Positions 8,757-17,954 of a stretch of DNA of 64,000 nt are shown in pieces. Source of the DNA: Roseiarcus sp036488815 (GTDB taxonomy: Bacteria > Pseudomonadota > Alphaproteobacteria > Rhizobiales > Beijerinckiaceae); assembly GCA_036488815.1 (NCBI GenBank), contig DASXGX010000044.1, positions 1 through 64,000 on the forward strand, read 5' to 3'. The notes under the pieces were generated by a model that saw only the letters and a program-made list of their open reading frames with translations, had not been told where the DNA came from and did no database searches. The translations under genes and the position numbers were made by a program. Positions within the stretch are counted from its first letter, which is position 1, and each line of letters opens with the position of its first letter.

Positions 8757-9926
8757 GCCGGCGCAGTCGAGCAACATGGCCGCGGCCCGGTCCCAGGAAA
8801 AGTCGTTGAGCACAGCCTCTCTCGCCGTGCGCCAACCCTCCGGCCGAACGGCGCCGGCCTGGCAAACGCGGTCCATTGCCTCAACCAGATCGTCGACTCG
8901 CGTCTGCAGGAAGCGGCGCGGCGGGAACCCTGGCTCCGCTTCCAGGGCCCCGGCGTCGGCCGGCACGCGCGTGGCCAACGGCTCAGGGCAGAAGTCGTCA
9001 GTCACCCCCCCGGCTGTCACGACAACCGGAACGTCGCAGGCAATCGCCTCCAAGACAGGCAGATTGAATCCTTCCGCCCGGTAGGGCGAGACGTAAGCGT
9101 CCGCGACCGCAAAGAGTTCCCTGAGCTGCGCGTGGTCGAGCATCGCCGGGATGAGGCTGATGGCGCCGAGCGTTTCGGCCGTCAGCAAGGCGGGACACCG
9201 CGCGCCGACCTGTTGAATCGTCTTCTTCATGTCGAGCCCATAAAGACTGCTCTGGTCCTTCATGAGCAGCCGCACCCGGCGCCCGCGCGCGCGCAGCGCC
9301 GCGAAGGCCTCGAGCAGGAGGTCGACTCCCTTGTTCCAGAAGGGGCCAGCGATGTTGAGCAGGATGGTCTCGTCCGGCGCGAAGCCGAGGCGCTGGCGCA
9401 CCGTCGCGCGCTCGATCGGTGGGAGCGGGTAGAAGATGGTCCGGTCGACGCCATGTGGGACGACGCGCACGCGCTCGGCCGCAAATCCCGCTTCCACGAT
9501 TCGGTCACGAGTCCAAGCGGCGGGCGCGACGATCACGTTCTCGCCGCGGGTGAAGAAGCCGAGGTCGGTTCCAGGGACGAAGTTCGATGGCACAAGCCCC
9601 AGTTCGGTCACCATGAAGGTTACGACGCGGCGCGCATCGCCCGGCTCTTTGCTGTGGCAGGTGCCAGATATGCGATATTCCGCGTCGACCGGCTCGTCGG
9701 CGTAAGCCGGGATGGCGGCGATCCGCGCCACGTCCTGCGGGCTGAATCCGGACGCCTGGCGCGTGCTGTCCCAACCGTTCGGGTAGGGAAGGTCGCGATG
9801 GAACAATTGCACGTCATTGCGACTCAGCAGCGCCAGCGCCTGGAATTGGTTCACGAGCGCGATAGACTGACTGATCCCGCGCCAGCCTTCGAGGAGAAGC
9901 TTCATCGGCCCGATGTGTCCTGGCAA
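8721..9926 (-). CDS. Glycosyltransferase family 4-like protein
   Basis: This 401-residue GT-B glycosyltransferase carries the nucleotide-sugar-binding region EGFNLPVLEAIACDVPVVVT. In it two Glu residues are separated by seven (the E-x7-E motif of retaining GT4 enzymes). An upstream GPFWNKGVDLLLEAFAALRA segment is also typical of the family. It probably adds a sugar during exopolysaccharide repeat-unit assembly. The first ATG at 9926 is used; an internal ATG at 9905 (MKLLLEGWRG) matches family N-termini as well. The 3' end overlaps the convergent deacetylase gene by 36 bases. Confidence 0.88.
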   Translation of the reverse strand: MPGHIGPMKLLLEGWRGISQSIALVNQFQALALLSRNDVQLFHRDLPYPNGWDSTRQASGFSPQDVARIAAIPAYADEPVDAEYRISGTCHSKEPGDARRVVTFMVTELGLVPSNFVPGTDLGFFTRGENVIVAPAAWTRDRIVEAGFAAERVRVVPHGVDRTIFYPLPPIERATVRQRLGFAPDETILLNIAGPFWNKGVDLLLEAFAALRARGRRVRLLMKDQSSLYGLDMKKTIQQVGARCPALLTAETLGAISLIPAMLDHAQLRELFAVADAYVSPYRAEGFNLPVLEAIACDVPVVVTAGGVTDDFCPEPLATRVPADAGALEAEPGFPPRRFLQTRVDDLVEAMDRVCQAGAVRPEGWRTAREAVLNDFSWDRAAAMLLDCAGLRDVEPTAAIP

Positions 9927-10046
9927 TGTCTGTCGAGGGGAGAAAACGCCCGACCGAAAGTGCAGGCAAGGCCACTCAGAATGGAGCCGCGCGCCCCGTC
10001 CTGACGTCGAGAGGACTCGACGGACCTTCTGCCCAGTTCCGGCCGT

Positions 10047-10262
10047 TCAGGGCCGCGGCGCGTTCGGCGCCGGCGGGCAGCCGTATCCGACCGTCTCGCC
10101 ATGCGAATAGGCGGCGCCGGGGCATAGCGTGGCAGGATCGACGCTGGGACCCCGATTGAAGTTCGTGCCGAGTTCCTCGAGACAGCCGCCGAGCGGCAGC
10201 GACAGCGCGACAAGCAATGCGCCGCATCGAACGGCGCTGAAACGAACAATGCGGCCTCGCAT
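10047..10262 (-). CDS. Small lipoprotein of unknown function
   Basis: This 71-residue product starts with MRGRIVRFSAV, then a hydrophobic segment ending in the lipobox LPLGGC (Cys about residue 27). A short, polar, cysteine-containing tail follows. The ATG at 10262 is preceded by a strong GGGAGGGGAGG run, which decides the start over an upstream ATG in the same frame. It is expected to be exported and lipid-anchored. No family is recognised. Confidence 0.6.
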   Translation of the reverse strand: MRGRIVRFSAVRCGALLVALSLPLGGCLEELGTNFNRGPSVDPATLCPGAAYSHGETVGYGCPPAPNAPRP

Positions 10263-10358
10263 CCTCAGCCTCCCCTCCCGGTCGCAACGTCGAATCGACA
10301 TACCGGGCGACCCTTGTTTGCAGGGTCGCCCGCGCCAATGCAAGTCAGCCAAAAGCGA

Positions 10359-10748
10359 TCACATGCACATGGCTGGATCGAAGTACGCATAGGCGGGATC
10401 GCAATAATATCCGCCGTAGTAGCCGTAGCCGGCGTAGGGACCCCAACCCCAGCCGCGGCCCCACCGGCCGGCGTAGCGTCCGCCATATCCACCACGGAAC
10501 CCGGCGTAGCCGCCACGGAACCCGCCATAGCCGCCGTGGAAGCCGCCGCCGTGGAAGCCGCCGCCGCCAAAACCGCCGCCGTGGAAGCCACCGCCGCCGA
10601 AACCGCCGCCATGGAATCCGCCGCCGCCATGGAATCCGCCGCCCCCGCCACCACCGCGGGCTAATGCAGGCGTCGCGCAGGTCGCGGCCGCGACCAGGGC
10701 CGTCGCGGCAAACACGCCGGCCAGCTTACTTCTGAGCGATGAATGCAT
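10359..10748 (-). CDS. Glycine-rich secreted protein
   Basis: This 129-residue protein starts at MHSSLRSKLAGVFAAT; a GAGG lies 8 bases upstream, which favours this ATG over the one two codons earlier. It has a signal peptide with likely cleavage after ATPALA. The mature part is almost entirely Gly/His/Phe/Tyr repeats: FHGGGFGGGG units, then GGYGGFRGGYAGFRGGYGG, ending in CDPAYAYFDPAMCM. Two cysteines near the C-terminus could form a disulfide. Such low-complexity exported proteins are common in Rhizobiales, but their function is unknown. Confidence 0.72.
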   Translation of the reverse strand: MHSSLRSKLAGVFAATALVAAATCATPALARGGGGGGGFHGGGGFHGGGFGGGGFHGGGFGGGGFHGGGFHGGYGGFRGGYAGFRGGYGGRYAGRWGRGWGWGPYAGYGYYGGYYCDPAYAYFDPAMCM

Positions 10749-11162
10749 GATCATATCCTCAAAAACCCGACGCCCAGAGGGCGCGGAAAGCGTTTCTGCC
10801 GTCATTGAGAACATGGTTGGCCAATCGTCAGAACGAAAGGGCCTGTATTTTCAAGTAACGGTGAGGTCGCGCGGGTTGCAGAATATTTACGATTACGCAA
10901 AAGTGATGGACGATAACAACAAGTTGAGCGCGAATCTCCCGGCGTGTGGACAGCTGTTCATTGTTATTTAGGCTTTTGCGGTGGGCGGTTCGATACCCTC
11001 GCTTTGCTCTATGCGCATAGAAACGGGCGCCGAGCGGCGTCAGGCGCAGGCGCTTCCTAGCGAGAGGCTTGCTGCGGCCGCCTGGGCTCCGCTCTCGCGG
11101 GGGCGACACGAGAGTCTTCGCGGCGTCGGCCTCAGCGCAGCCGAACCGCGCCGATGCGCGCG
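10749..11162. other. Intergenic region upstream of the glycine-rich protein gene
   Basis: This 414-base stretch lies between the glycine-rich protein gene and the end of bluB. It contains an AT-richer patch (about 10855-10980, with TATTTACGATTACGCAAAAG) that probably holds the leader and promoter of the glycine-rich gene, transcribed leftward. No conserved RNA, repeat or convincing ORF was seen. Confidence 0.5.
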
Positions 11163-11807
11163 TTAAACGATCCTGACGGCGCGGCCTTCCCCAGTGCGCT
11201 CCTGCCAGCCGTGTCGCGCAAGTTCCGGATCTTCGTGTTCCTCGCAGGGCCAGCCGATGCAGAGGTACGCGATCAATTTGTGGTCGCCCGGCGCCTCGAG
11301 GTCGGATGCGAGCGCAGCCGGGTCGAGGATCGAGATCCAGCCGACCCCGAGCCCCGCCGCGCGCGCTCCGAGCCACAGCGACGTGATCATGCCGACGACC
11401 GAATAGTCGAGGGTTTCCGGCATCGTGCGCACGCCGAGGCCATGGCCTTGCGTCGTCGCGCGGTCGCAGAAGATCGCAAGCTGAACCGGCGCCGCGTCCA
11501 GCCCCTCGAGCTTGAGCCTGGCGTAGAGCGCCGCGCGCTCGCCGCGCTGAGTCGCCAGCGCTTCGGCGTTGCAGCGCTCGAAGTTGGCGCGGACTGCGGC
11601 GCGCTTCTGCGGGCTCTCGACGCTGACGATGCGCCACGGCTGGCTGTTGCCGACGGAGGGGGCGAGCTGCGCGAGATCGAGGAGTTGGTCGATCAGGCCG
11701 GGGGGCGCCGGCTCGCGGCGGAAGCGCCGGACGTCGCGGCGCCAGGCAAAGAGGGTCGCCAACCGGTCGCGGAAGGCCGCGTCGAACACCGGCGGCTCGC
11801 GATTCAT
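11163..11807 (-). CDS. bluB: 5,6-dimethylbenzimidazole synthase BluB
   Basis: This 214-residue flavin-dependent enzyme uses O2 to break down reduced FMN into 5,6-dimethylbenzimidazole, the lower ligand of vitamin B12. It shows the BluB-type N-terminus FAWRRDVRRFRREP and the flavin-binding SVGNSQPWR. TMPETLDYSVVGMITSLWLGARAAGLGVGWISIL and a C-terminal GWPCEEHEDPELARHGW follow. The ATG at 11807 gives the usual family length; the longer reading frame upstream belongs to shadow sequence. It follows a DUF2842 gene by 37 bases. No cobalamin riboswitch was visible upstream. Confidence 0.92.
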   Translation of the reverse strand: MNREPPVFDAAFRDRLATLFAWRRDVRRFRREPAPPGLIDQLLDLAQLAPSVGNSQPWRIVSVESPQKRAAVRANFERCNAEALATQRGERAALYARLKLEGLDAAPVQLAIFCDRATTQGHGLGVRTMPETLDYSVVGMITSLWLGARAAGLGVGWISILDPAALASDLEAPGDHKLIAYLCIGWPCEEHEDPELARHGWQERTGEGRAVRIV

Positions 11808-11844
11808 GACGGCTCCCGCATCACTGCGGCCTCCCTGGCTGCGC

Positions 11845-12060
11845 TCATCGGCCTCGATCGGCCCGCTCCATCCACTTGATGAGCGGCGCGAGCGGCAATG
11901 TCCAGGCGAGACCGAGCACGACATAGCCGAGGGTCTGCACCAGGGCCGGCGCCTCCTGCAGCGGACGCGATTGAGCGAGGGCCATCGCGATCAGCGCATA
12001 GACGACGATGAAGGCGATCATGGCGACGCCGCCGATCAGTTTGCGGATGCGCGCGGGCAT
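11845..12060 (-). CDS. DUF2842 family small membrane protein
   Basis: This 71-residue protein begins MPARIRKLIGGVAMIAFIVV. It has two predicted transmembrane helices (about residues 10-30 and 42-62) joined by SRPLQEAPALVQ. The second helix ends in PLIKWMERAD, a pattern typical of the alphaproteobacterial DUF2842 family. The function is unknown. It lies just upstream of bluB on the same strand and is probably cotranscribed with it, and it is divergent from ctaA. Confidence 0.8.
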   Translation of the reverse strand: MPARIRKLIGGVAMIAFIVVYALIAMALAQSRPLQEAPALVQTLGYVVLGLAWTLPLAPLIKWMERADRGR

Positions 12061-12150
12061 GGCGGGGCTCCCGAAGTCGCGCGAGTTTAAGCGTTTGCCG
12101 CGCGCGGCGCGACCGCTTATGTCTTGCGCCGGCAAAGGACGCAAGTCGGC

Positions 12151-13311
12151 ATGAGCGAGATGCGATTTCGGAATATGTCCCAGCAAGACCCACGGGCGGA
12201 GAGCCTCGCGCGGACGGCGGCGAGCGATTCCCTTGCGCCGGTGCGGACGTGGCTGTTCTCGGTCGCGGCGCTGATTTTCGCTATGGTCATGATCGGCGGC
12301 GCGACGCGGCTCACCGAGTCCGGGCTCTCGATCACCCAGTGGCAGCCGATCACCGGGGTCATTCCTCCGCTCAACCAGCAGGACTGGGTCGCCGAATTCG
12401 ATCGCTACAAACAGATCCCGCAATACGCCGCCTTCAATACGGATATGACGCTCGACGGCTTCAAGACCATCTTCTTCTGGGAGTGGACGCACCGGCTGGT
12501 CGCTCGCCTGATCGGCCTGGCGTTCATCGTCCCGGGGCTTTGGTTTTGGCGTCGCGGCCGTCTCAAAGGAGCGCTCGGGCGGCAGGTCCTCGTCGCGACG
12601 GGGCTCCTGGCGCTTGAGCCGATCGTTGGCTGGTGGATGGTGAGCTCTGGCCTCGCCGTTCGCACCGAAGTCGCGCAGGACCGCCTCGCGGCGCATCTGC
12701 TCATCGCTGCCGCGACGTTTGGCGCGCTGGTCTATGCGGGCGTCGGCCTCGCCGTGAAGCCGCGCGAGAGCTCCAGCCTTGGCTTTGTCGCCGCCGCGGG
12801 CGGGCTCGTCGCGCTGATCTTCTGCCAGCTTGGCCTCGGCGCCCTGATGGCGGGCCTGCGCGGCGGCTACATCGACAATACCTGGCCGCTGATGGACGGC
12901 GCCCTGATCCCGAAGGGCGTCTTCTCCTTGACGCCGTGGGCGCGCTCGATCGTCGACGACATCACGACCTCGCAATTCGACCACCGCCTCGGCGCCTACG
13001 CCGTCTTCGTTGCGGCCATCGCGATGGCCGTCATGGCGCGCCGCCGCGCGCCCGGAAGTTCGCTTGCGCGCCGGAGCGGAGCGCTTGCGCTGCTGGCGGT
13101 CTTGCAGGTGGGACTTGGGATCGCGACCCTCGTGCTCGTGATGCCGATCGAAATGGCGCTCGCCCATCAGGCAGTCGCGCTGCTCTTGTTTGGCATGGCG
13201 GTGGCGCATTGGCGCGTAACGGCTATGGAGCGCAGGACGGGCCGTGCGAGGGCGTTCCCGCGTCGCGCCGGCCCCGCGGTTGTCCTTCCCTTCGAGCGTC
13301 GGGCGCCGTGA
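12151..13311 (+). CDS. ctaA: Haem A synthase (COX15/CtaA family, alphaproteobacterial type)
   Basis: This 386-residue integral membrane enzyme oxidises haem O to haem A for aa3-type cytochrome oxidases. It has about eight hydrophobic helices and the COX15 signatures GGATRLTESGLSITQWQPITG, FFWEWTHRLVAR (haem-ligand His), DRLAAHLL, FDHRLGAY and MALAHQAVA, with the expected conserved histidines. The ATG at 12151 is chosen; a TTG further upstream and an ATG at 12175 are alternatives. The stop overlaps the GTG start of the CLC gene, so translation may be coupled. Confidence 0.92.
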   Translation: MSEMRFRNMSQQDPRAESLARTAASDSLAPVRTWLFSVAALIFAMVMIGGATRLTESGLSITQWQPITGVIPPLNQQDWVAEFDRYKQIPQYAAFNTDMTLDGFKTIFFWEWTHRLVARLIGLAFIVPGLWFWRRGRLKGALGRQVLVATGLLALEPIVGWWMVSSGLAVRTEVAQDRLAAHLLIAAATFGALVYAGVGLAVKPRESSSLGFVAAAGGLVALIFCQLGLGALMAGLRGGYIDNTWPLMDGALIPKGVFSLTPWARSIVDDITTSQFDHRLGAYAVFVAAIAMAVMARRRAPGSSLARRSGALALLAVLQVGLGIATLVLVMPIEMALAHQAVALLLFGMAVAHWRVTAMERRTGRARAFPRRAGPAVVLPFERRAP

Positions 13312-15083
13312 GCGGCGCGCTTTCGCGCCGCGCATTTCTCGTCGCCGCTGCGCGCCTGCGCGCTTTCGTTCGCTCGAGCGAGCTGTCGCAGGTGGTCGCC
13401 GCCGTGCTCGTCGGAGCCATTGCTGGTCTTTGCGTGACGGCGATGACCTTCATCGCCGAGAGCGCGCATGTCATCTTCTACGGCATCGCGCTCGATGAAC
13501 GCCTCAGCGCCGCCGCACGCGTCTCTCCACTGGCCGCCTTCATCACGCCCGCTCTAGGCGCGATTGCGCTCAGCCTGATTGAAAGCTGGCGCACGCGACG
13601 CAAGATGCCGCGCGTCGTCGATCCGATCGAGGCCAATGCGCTGCGCGGCGGGCGGATGTCCCTGCGCGAAAGCGCAGTCGTGAGCGCGCAGACCGTCATT
13701 TCCAACGGCTGCGGCGCGTCGGTCGGCCTCGAAGCGGGCTATGCGCAGATCGGGGGCGCCGTCGCCTCGCGCATCGGTCTCGCGTGCCGCCTGCGCAGGC
13801 AGGACTTGCGCGTGCTGGTCGGCTGCGGCGCCGGAGGAGCGATCGCCGCGGCGTTCGGCGCGCCGCTCACCGGCTCCTTCTACGCGGCCGAGCTGATCAT
13901 TGGCTCCTATTCGCTCGCCAATGCGGGGCCGATCTTCGCCGCGGCGCTCGCCGCGACCCTCACGGTGAAGGCGCTTGGCGGCGCGCCCTATGTGGTCGAG
14001 GCGCCGACCGTCGCCTCGCTCACCATCGAGCATCACCTCGCCCTTATCGCGCTCGGGCTCGTGGCGGCCGCGCTCGGCGTCGGCGCGATGCGGTTCGCCG
14101 CGGTTCTGGAAGCGCTGTTCGCAGCCTCGGGCGCGCCGCGCTGGGTTCGGCGATTGGTCGGCGGCTGGGCGATCGGCGCAATGGCGCTCTACACCCCGCA
14201 GGTGCTCGGCGCCGGCCATGGCGCGCTCGAACTCGATACGCCCGCGCAGCTCACCGCGATGACCCTGCTTGCGCTGATCGCGCTCAAGCTCACCGCGAGC
14301 CTCGTCTCGCTCGCCTCAGGGTTTCGCGGCGGCTTGTTCTTCGCTTCGATTTTCATCGGCGCCTTGCTCGGCAAGCTCTACGCGCTCGGCGTCAATTTCG
14401 CCTTCCCGGGGCTAGGCCTCGACCCGACCGCCTGCCTTCTCGCCGGCATGGGAACGCTCGGCGTCGCCATCGTCGGCGGCCCCCTCACGATGACCTTTCT
14501 CGTGCTCGAGAGCACCGGCGATCTCGGCGTCGCCGGCGGCGTGCTCGCGGCGTGCATCGCAACGAGCCTCACCGTGCGCGCGACCTTCGGCTATTCCTTC
14601 GCGACGTGGCGCCTGCATCTGCGCGGCGAATCGATCCGCGGCGCGCAGGATGTCGGCTGGCTGCGCGATCTGACCGTGGGGCGGCTGATGGTGCGATCGC
14701 CCCCGACCTTTCCCGCCAAAGGGACTGTGCGTGCATTTCGAGAGGCCTATCCGCTCGGCAGCGCCCATGTGGTCGTCGCCATCGACGAAGCCGCGCGCTA
14801 TTGCGGGCTGATCGGCGTTCCCGAGGCCCATGCGCTGACGTTTCCGGGCGACGATGACGGTGGGCCGGTGGCCGCCATCGTCCGAATGCCGCAGACGACG
14901 CTGCACCCGGATGTCGACGTGCGCTCGGCGCTTTCGATCTTCGACGCCGCCGCGGCCGATACGCTCGCGGTGACCGATCGCGTGACGGCGGCGGTGATCG
15001 GCACGCTCAGCGAGAGCTTTGCGGCGCGCCGCTACGCGCAGGAGACGAGCCAGGCCGCCGGGGAGATGCTCGGCGGAGGGTAG
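13308..15083 (+). CDS. CLC-type chloride channel/antiporter with C-terminal CBS region
   Basis: This 591-residue membrane protein starts at GTG 13308, overlapping the ctaA stop codon by 4 bases. The CLC core has about ten or more helices. CGASVGLEAGY occupies the place of the family's GREGP loop and keeps the gating Glu. GFRGGLFFASIFIGALLGKL stands where GGIFxPxLxxGA is expected. The C-terminal 130 residues (LTVGRLMVRSPPTFPAKGTV onward) look like a degenerate pair of CBS domains. Whether it is a channel or an H+/Cl- exchanger cannot be decided. Confidence 0.87.
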   Translation: MSGALSRRAFLVAAARLRAFVRSSELSQVVAAVLVGAIAGLCVTAMTFIAESAHVIFYGIALDERLSAAARVSPLAAFITPALGAIALSLIESWRTRRKMPRVVDPIEANALRGGRMSLRESAVVSAQTVISNGCGASVGLEAGYAQIGGAVASRIGLACRLRRQDLRVLVGCGAGGAIAAAFGAPLTGSFYAAELIIGSYSLANAGPIFAAALAATLTVKALGGAPYVVEAPTVASLTIEHHLALIALGLVAAALGVGAMRFAAVLEALFAASGAPRWVRRLVGGWAIGAMALYTPQVLGAGHGALELDTPAQLTAMTLLALIALKLTASLVSLASGFRGGLFFASIFIGALLGKLYALGVNFAFPGLGLDPTACLLAGMGTLGVAIVGGPLTMTFLVLESTGDLGVAGGVLAACIATSLTVRATFGYSFATWRLHLRGESIRGAQDVGWLRDLTVGRLMVRSPPTFPAKGTVRAFREAYPLGSAHVVVAIDEAARYCGLIGVPEAHALTFPGDDDGGPVAAIVRMPQTTLHPDVDVRSALSIFDAAAADTLAVTDRVTAAVIGTLSESFAARRYAQETSQAAGEMLGGG

Positions 15084-15094
15084 ATCTGAGCCAG

Positions 15095-15496
15095 TCACTT
15101 GAACAGGGGCGCGTTTTCCTCGATCGCCGCGTTCTGCAAGCGAGCGTCCCTGGTCGCAAGCGGCAGCTCCGTTCTCAATGTCAGTTCGAGATAGCAGGCG
15201 TCGTATACAGAGAGACGGTGTCGGCGCGCGAGGCGGATCGCTTGCATGTCGTTCGGCGCGCCGTCGATCTCGATCGGCAGCCTGTTCAAGATCGAAATCG
15301 CCGTGTTCGTCCGCTCCTCGTCGAGCCGGCCGCGCCGTTCGCTGACGATCAGTACGTTGCGCACCTCGAACCAGAGGATCGCAGGCGCGATCACCTTATC
15401 GCGTCGCAAGGCTTGCAATGCGGCGCGGGAAAGCGGGTCGTCTTCGTCCGGAAGCAACCAGGCCGCCACGATCGACGCGTCGGCGACGAAAGGCAT
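15095..15496 (-). CDS. vapC: VapC-type PIN-domain ribonuclease toxin
   Basis: This 133-residue PIN-domain protein has the acidic residues expected for Mg2+-dependent RNase activity: Asp6 (FVADASIVAAW), Glu44 (LWFEVRN), Asp99 (SVYDACYLELT) and Asp117 (LATRDARL). Family members are toxins that cut specific RNAs and are held inactive by the partner antitoxin. The start codon overlaps the antitoxin stop by one base, the usual layout of such pairs. The RNA target is unknown. Confidence 0.9.
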   Translation of the reverse strand: MPFVADASIVAAWLLPDEDDPLSRAALQALRRDKVIAPAILWFEVRNVLIVSERRGRLDEERTNTAISILNRLPIEIDGAPNDMQAIRLARRHRLSVYDACYLELTLRTELPLATRDARLQNAAIEENAPLFK

Positions 15497-15741
15497 CAGA
15501 ACGTGTGCCCTTCGTGACGCGCCGCGAGGATTTCCTCGAGCGTCAATCTCGGCATGGTTCGGCGAAAGGCATCGAGTTCGTCGAGGGCTTGGTCAATGGT
15601 GCGTTGACGCGGATCGCCCTCCGGCGCGAGGCGGGCGATCGGCTTGCCATGCCGGCTGATGACGATCGTCTCGCCGCGTTCGACCTCATCGAGCAGTTCG
15701 GCGAGATGCGCTTTCGCGACGGAGGACTGGACTTCTCGCAT
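15496..15741 (-). CDS. Phd/YefM-type antitoxin, partner of the PIN toxin
   Basis: This 81-residue protein (MREVQSSVAKAHLAELLDEV) has the Phd/YefM fold. Its N-terminal DNA-binding part contains RGETIVISRHGKPIARLAPE. The C-terminal helical tail (ALDELDAFRRTMPRLTLEEI) would wrap the toxin. It should neutralise the downstream PIN toxin and repress the operon. The ATG at 15741 gives a standard family N-terminus; an in-frame ATG at 15789 is the longer alternative. An AAAGAG lies upstream. Confidence 0.86.
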   Translation of the reverse strand: MREVQSSVAKAHLAELLDEVERGETIVISRHGKPIARLAPEGDPRQRTIDQALDELDAFRRTMPRLTLEEILAARHEGHTF

Positions 15742-15822
15742 TGAGACGGGCTCTTTATTGACCGGTCGATTTGACCAGTCTATCAGCAATGGCGCAACCG
15801 CGCAACCGCGATTCGCTTCCGG

Positions 15823-17106
15823 CTAACCTCTAGCCAGCGCCTGATCCAAATCCGCGATCAGATCCGCGACGTCCTCCAGTCCGATCGACAACCGCACGAC
15901 GTCCGGCCCTGCGCCGGCGGCGATCTTCTGGGCGTCCGCGAGCTGGCGGTGCGTGGTCGAAGCCGGGTGGATGACGAGCGAGCGCGTGTCGCCGATGTTG
16001 GCGACGTGCGAGAACAATTGCAGCGTCTTGACCAGATTGACGCCCGCCTCGTAGCCGCCCTTGACGCCGAAGGTGAAGACGCCGCCGGCCCCGCGCGGGC
16101 AATAGCGCTGCGCCAGCGAATGGTATCGCCCGCTGGGCAAGCCCGCATAGGAGACCCAGCTAACCGCCGGATGCGCTTCGAGATGCTTGGCGACAGCGAG
16201 CGCGTTGTCGCAATGGCGCTGCATGCGCAACGCCAGCGTTTCAATGCCTGTGAGAATGAGGAAGGAATTGAACGGCGAGATCGCGGGCCCCAGGTCCCGT
16301 AGCCCCAGCACCCGGCAGGCGATCGCGAAGCCGAAGTTGCCGAAGGTCTCGGCGAGCGTCATGCCGTTGTATTCGGGCCGCGGCGCAGAGAGCATCGGAT
16401 AGCGCGGATCGCCCATCCATTCGAACGAGCCGCAGTCGACGATCACCCCGCCCATCGAGTTGCCGTGGCCGCCGAGATATTTGGTCGCGGAATGGACAAT
16501 GATGTCGGCGCCGTAGTCGATCGGACGGATGAGGTAGGGCGTCGCCAGCGTGTTGTCGACGATGAGCGGGATCTTGGCCTCGTTCGCGACCCCCGCGATC
16601 GCCGCGATGTCGGTGACGACGCCGCCGGGATTGGCGATCGATTCGATGAAGATCGCCTTGGTCTTTTCGTTGACCGCGCGCTTGACCGCGTCGACGTCGT
16701 CGGGGTCGGCCCATCGCACCGTCCAGCCGTAGTTCTTGAAGGCGTGGTTGAACTGGTTGATCGAGCCGCCGTAGAGCTTGGTCGAGGCGACGAATTCGTC
16801 GCCCGCCTGCATCAGCGTGTGGAAGACGACCGCCTGCGCCGCATGGCCCGAGGCGACCGCGAGAGCCGCCGGCGCCCCCTCGAGCGCGGCGACGCGCTCT
16901 TCGAGCACCGCCGTCGTCGGATTGGTGATGCGGGTGTAGATGTTGCCGAAAGCCTGCAGGCCGAACAGCGAAGCCGCATGGTCGACGTCGTCGAAGACGA
17001 AGGCGGTGGTCTGGCTGATCGGCGTGATCCGCGCGCCGGTCGTCGGGTCTGGCCTCGCGCCGGCGTGGATCGCAAGCGTCGAAAAGCCAGGTTCGTCGTT
17101 CGTCAT
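15823..17106 (-). CDS. metY: O-acetylhomoserine aminocarboxypropyltransferase (O-acetylhomoserine sulfhydrylase)
   Basis: This 427-residue PLP enzyme is expected to make homocysteine (or methionine) from O-acetylhomoserine and sulfide (or methanethiol). It belongs to the Cys/Met-metabolism PLP family: FSTLAIHAGARPDPTTGARI at the N-terminus, IYTRITNPTTAVLEERVAAL, and the PLP lysine in SATKYLGGHG (Lys209). The length is right for MetY. The ATG at 17106 follows GGGGGAA; the longer frame upstream is not needed. No SAM riboswitch was recognised in the 134-base gap shared with aat. Confidence 0.9.
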   Translation of the reverse strand: MTNDEPGFSTLAIHAGARPDPTTGARITPISQTTAFVFDDVDHAASLFGLQAFGNIYTRITNPTTAVLEERVAALEGAPAALAVASGHAAQAVVFHTLMQAGDEFVASTKLYGGSINQFNHAFKNYGWTVRWADPDDVDAVKRAVNEKTKAIFIESIANPGGVVTDIAAIAGVANEAKIPLIVDNTLATPYLIRPIDYGADIIVHSATKYLGGHGNSMGGVIVDCGSFEWMGDPRYPMLSAPRPEYNGMTLAETFGNFGFAIACRVLGLRDLGPAISPFNSFLILTGIETLALRMQRHCDNALAVAKHLEAHPAVSWVSYAGLPSGRYHSLAQRYCPRGAGGVFTFGVKGGYEAGVNLVKTLQLFSHVANIGDTRSLVIHPASTTHRQLADAQKIAAGAGPDVVRLSIGLEDVADLIADLDQALARG

Positions 17107-17240
17107 GGTTCCCCCGTTGGGCGTAGGAGGCTCTATGTTGGCAGATACGTAGGGGCAGGGAAAGGCGGGGCCGCCGTGGTCCTGGCGGGAGGCTATTCGC
17201 CAGTTGACGCGGCCGGGCGGGGGACGCACCATCCCCTCCC

Positions 17241-17900
17241 ATGTCGCGCATCCAGCCGAAGTTCGAGATCACGCCCGACATTCTGCTGCGGGCCTATTCG
17301 ATCGGCCTCTTTCCGATGGCCGAGAGCCGCGACGCCGACGCCCTTTATTGGGTCGAGCCCGAGGAGCGCGGAATCTTCCCGCTCGACGGCTTGGCGGTCT
17401 CGCGCAGCCTCGCCAAAACTGTGCGCTCCGACCATTTCGACGTGCGCGCGGACCTCGATTTCGAGGCGGTGATCGACGCCTGCGCCAACCGCGACAAGAC
17501 CTGGATCAACGCGGAAATCCGCCGCCTCTACGTCGAACTCTTCGAGCGCGGCTTTGCTCATTCCCTGGAGGCTTACCAGGGCGGCCGTCTGGTCGGCGGC
17601 CTCTACGGCGTCAGCCTGGGCGGCGCCTTCTTCGGCGAAAGCATGTTCCACGAAGAGCGCGACGCCTCCAAGGTCGCGCTCGTCCACCTCGTCGCGCGCT
17701 TGCGGCTCGGCGGCTTTCGCCTGCTCGACACCCAATTCGTCACGCCTCACCTCGCCGGGCTCGGCGCGGTGGAGATCTCTCGCGAGGACTATCGCAACCG
17801 CCTCACCGCCGCGCTCGACGTCGCCGCCGACTTCGAGCGGTGGCGAGCAGGCGAGCCGATGACGGGCGCGCAGGCGTTGGCGCTCGCCGCGCCGGCTTGA
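17241..17900 (+). CDS. aat: Leucyl/phenylalanyl-tRNA--protein transferase
   Basis: This 219-residue enzyme adds Leu or Phe from aminoacyl-tRNA to N-terminal Arg or Lys of proteins, creating an N-degron read by ClpS-ClpA. Hallmarks are AYSIGLFPMAESRDADALYW, a GIFPLDGLAVSRSL segment, TWINAEIRRLY, GGLYGVSLGGAFFGESMF and LLDTQFVTPHLAGLGAVEI. Its targets' downstream partners, ClpS and ClpA, are encoded at 51.8-54.7 kb of the same window. It is divergent from metY. Confidence 0.94.
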   Translation: MSRIQPKFEITPDILLRAYSIGLFPMAESRDADALYWVEPEERGIFPLDGLAVSRSLAKTVRSDHFDVRADLDFEAVIDACANRDKTWINAEIRRLYVELFERGFAHSLEAYQGGRLVGGLYGVSLGGAFFGESMFHEERDASKVALVHLVARLRLGGFRLLDTQFVTPHLAGLGAVEISREDYRNRLTAALDVAADFERWRAGEPMTGAQALALAAPA

Positions 17901-17954
17901 CGGCATGAACATTGCTTCCCCGTGGTAAAGGGTCGCGGGGAGAGAGAGGGTCAA

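Noticed and set aside
12061..12150. Cobalamin riboswitch controlling DUF2842-bluB
   Set aside because: The gap is only about 90 bases and has no B12-box-like sequence.
17107..17240. SAM-II-type riboswitch upstream of metY
   Set aside because: The conserved GTGATTTG and GCTAAA segments and the pseudoknot pairing could not be found in the 134-base gap.
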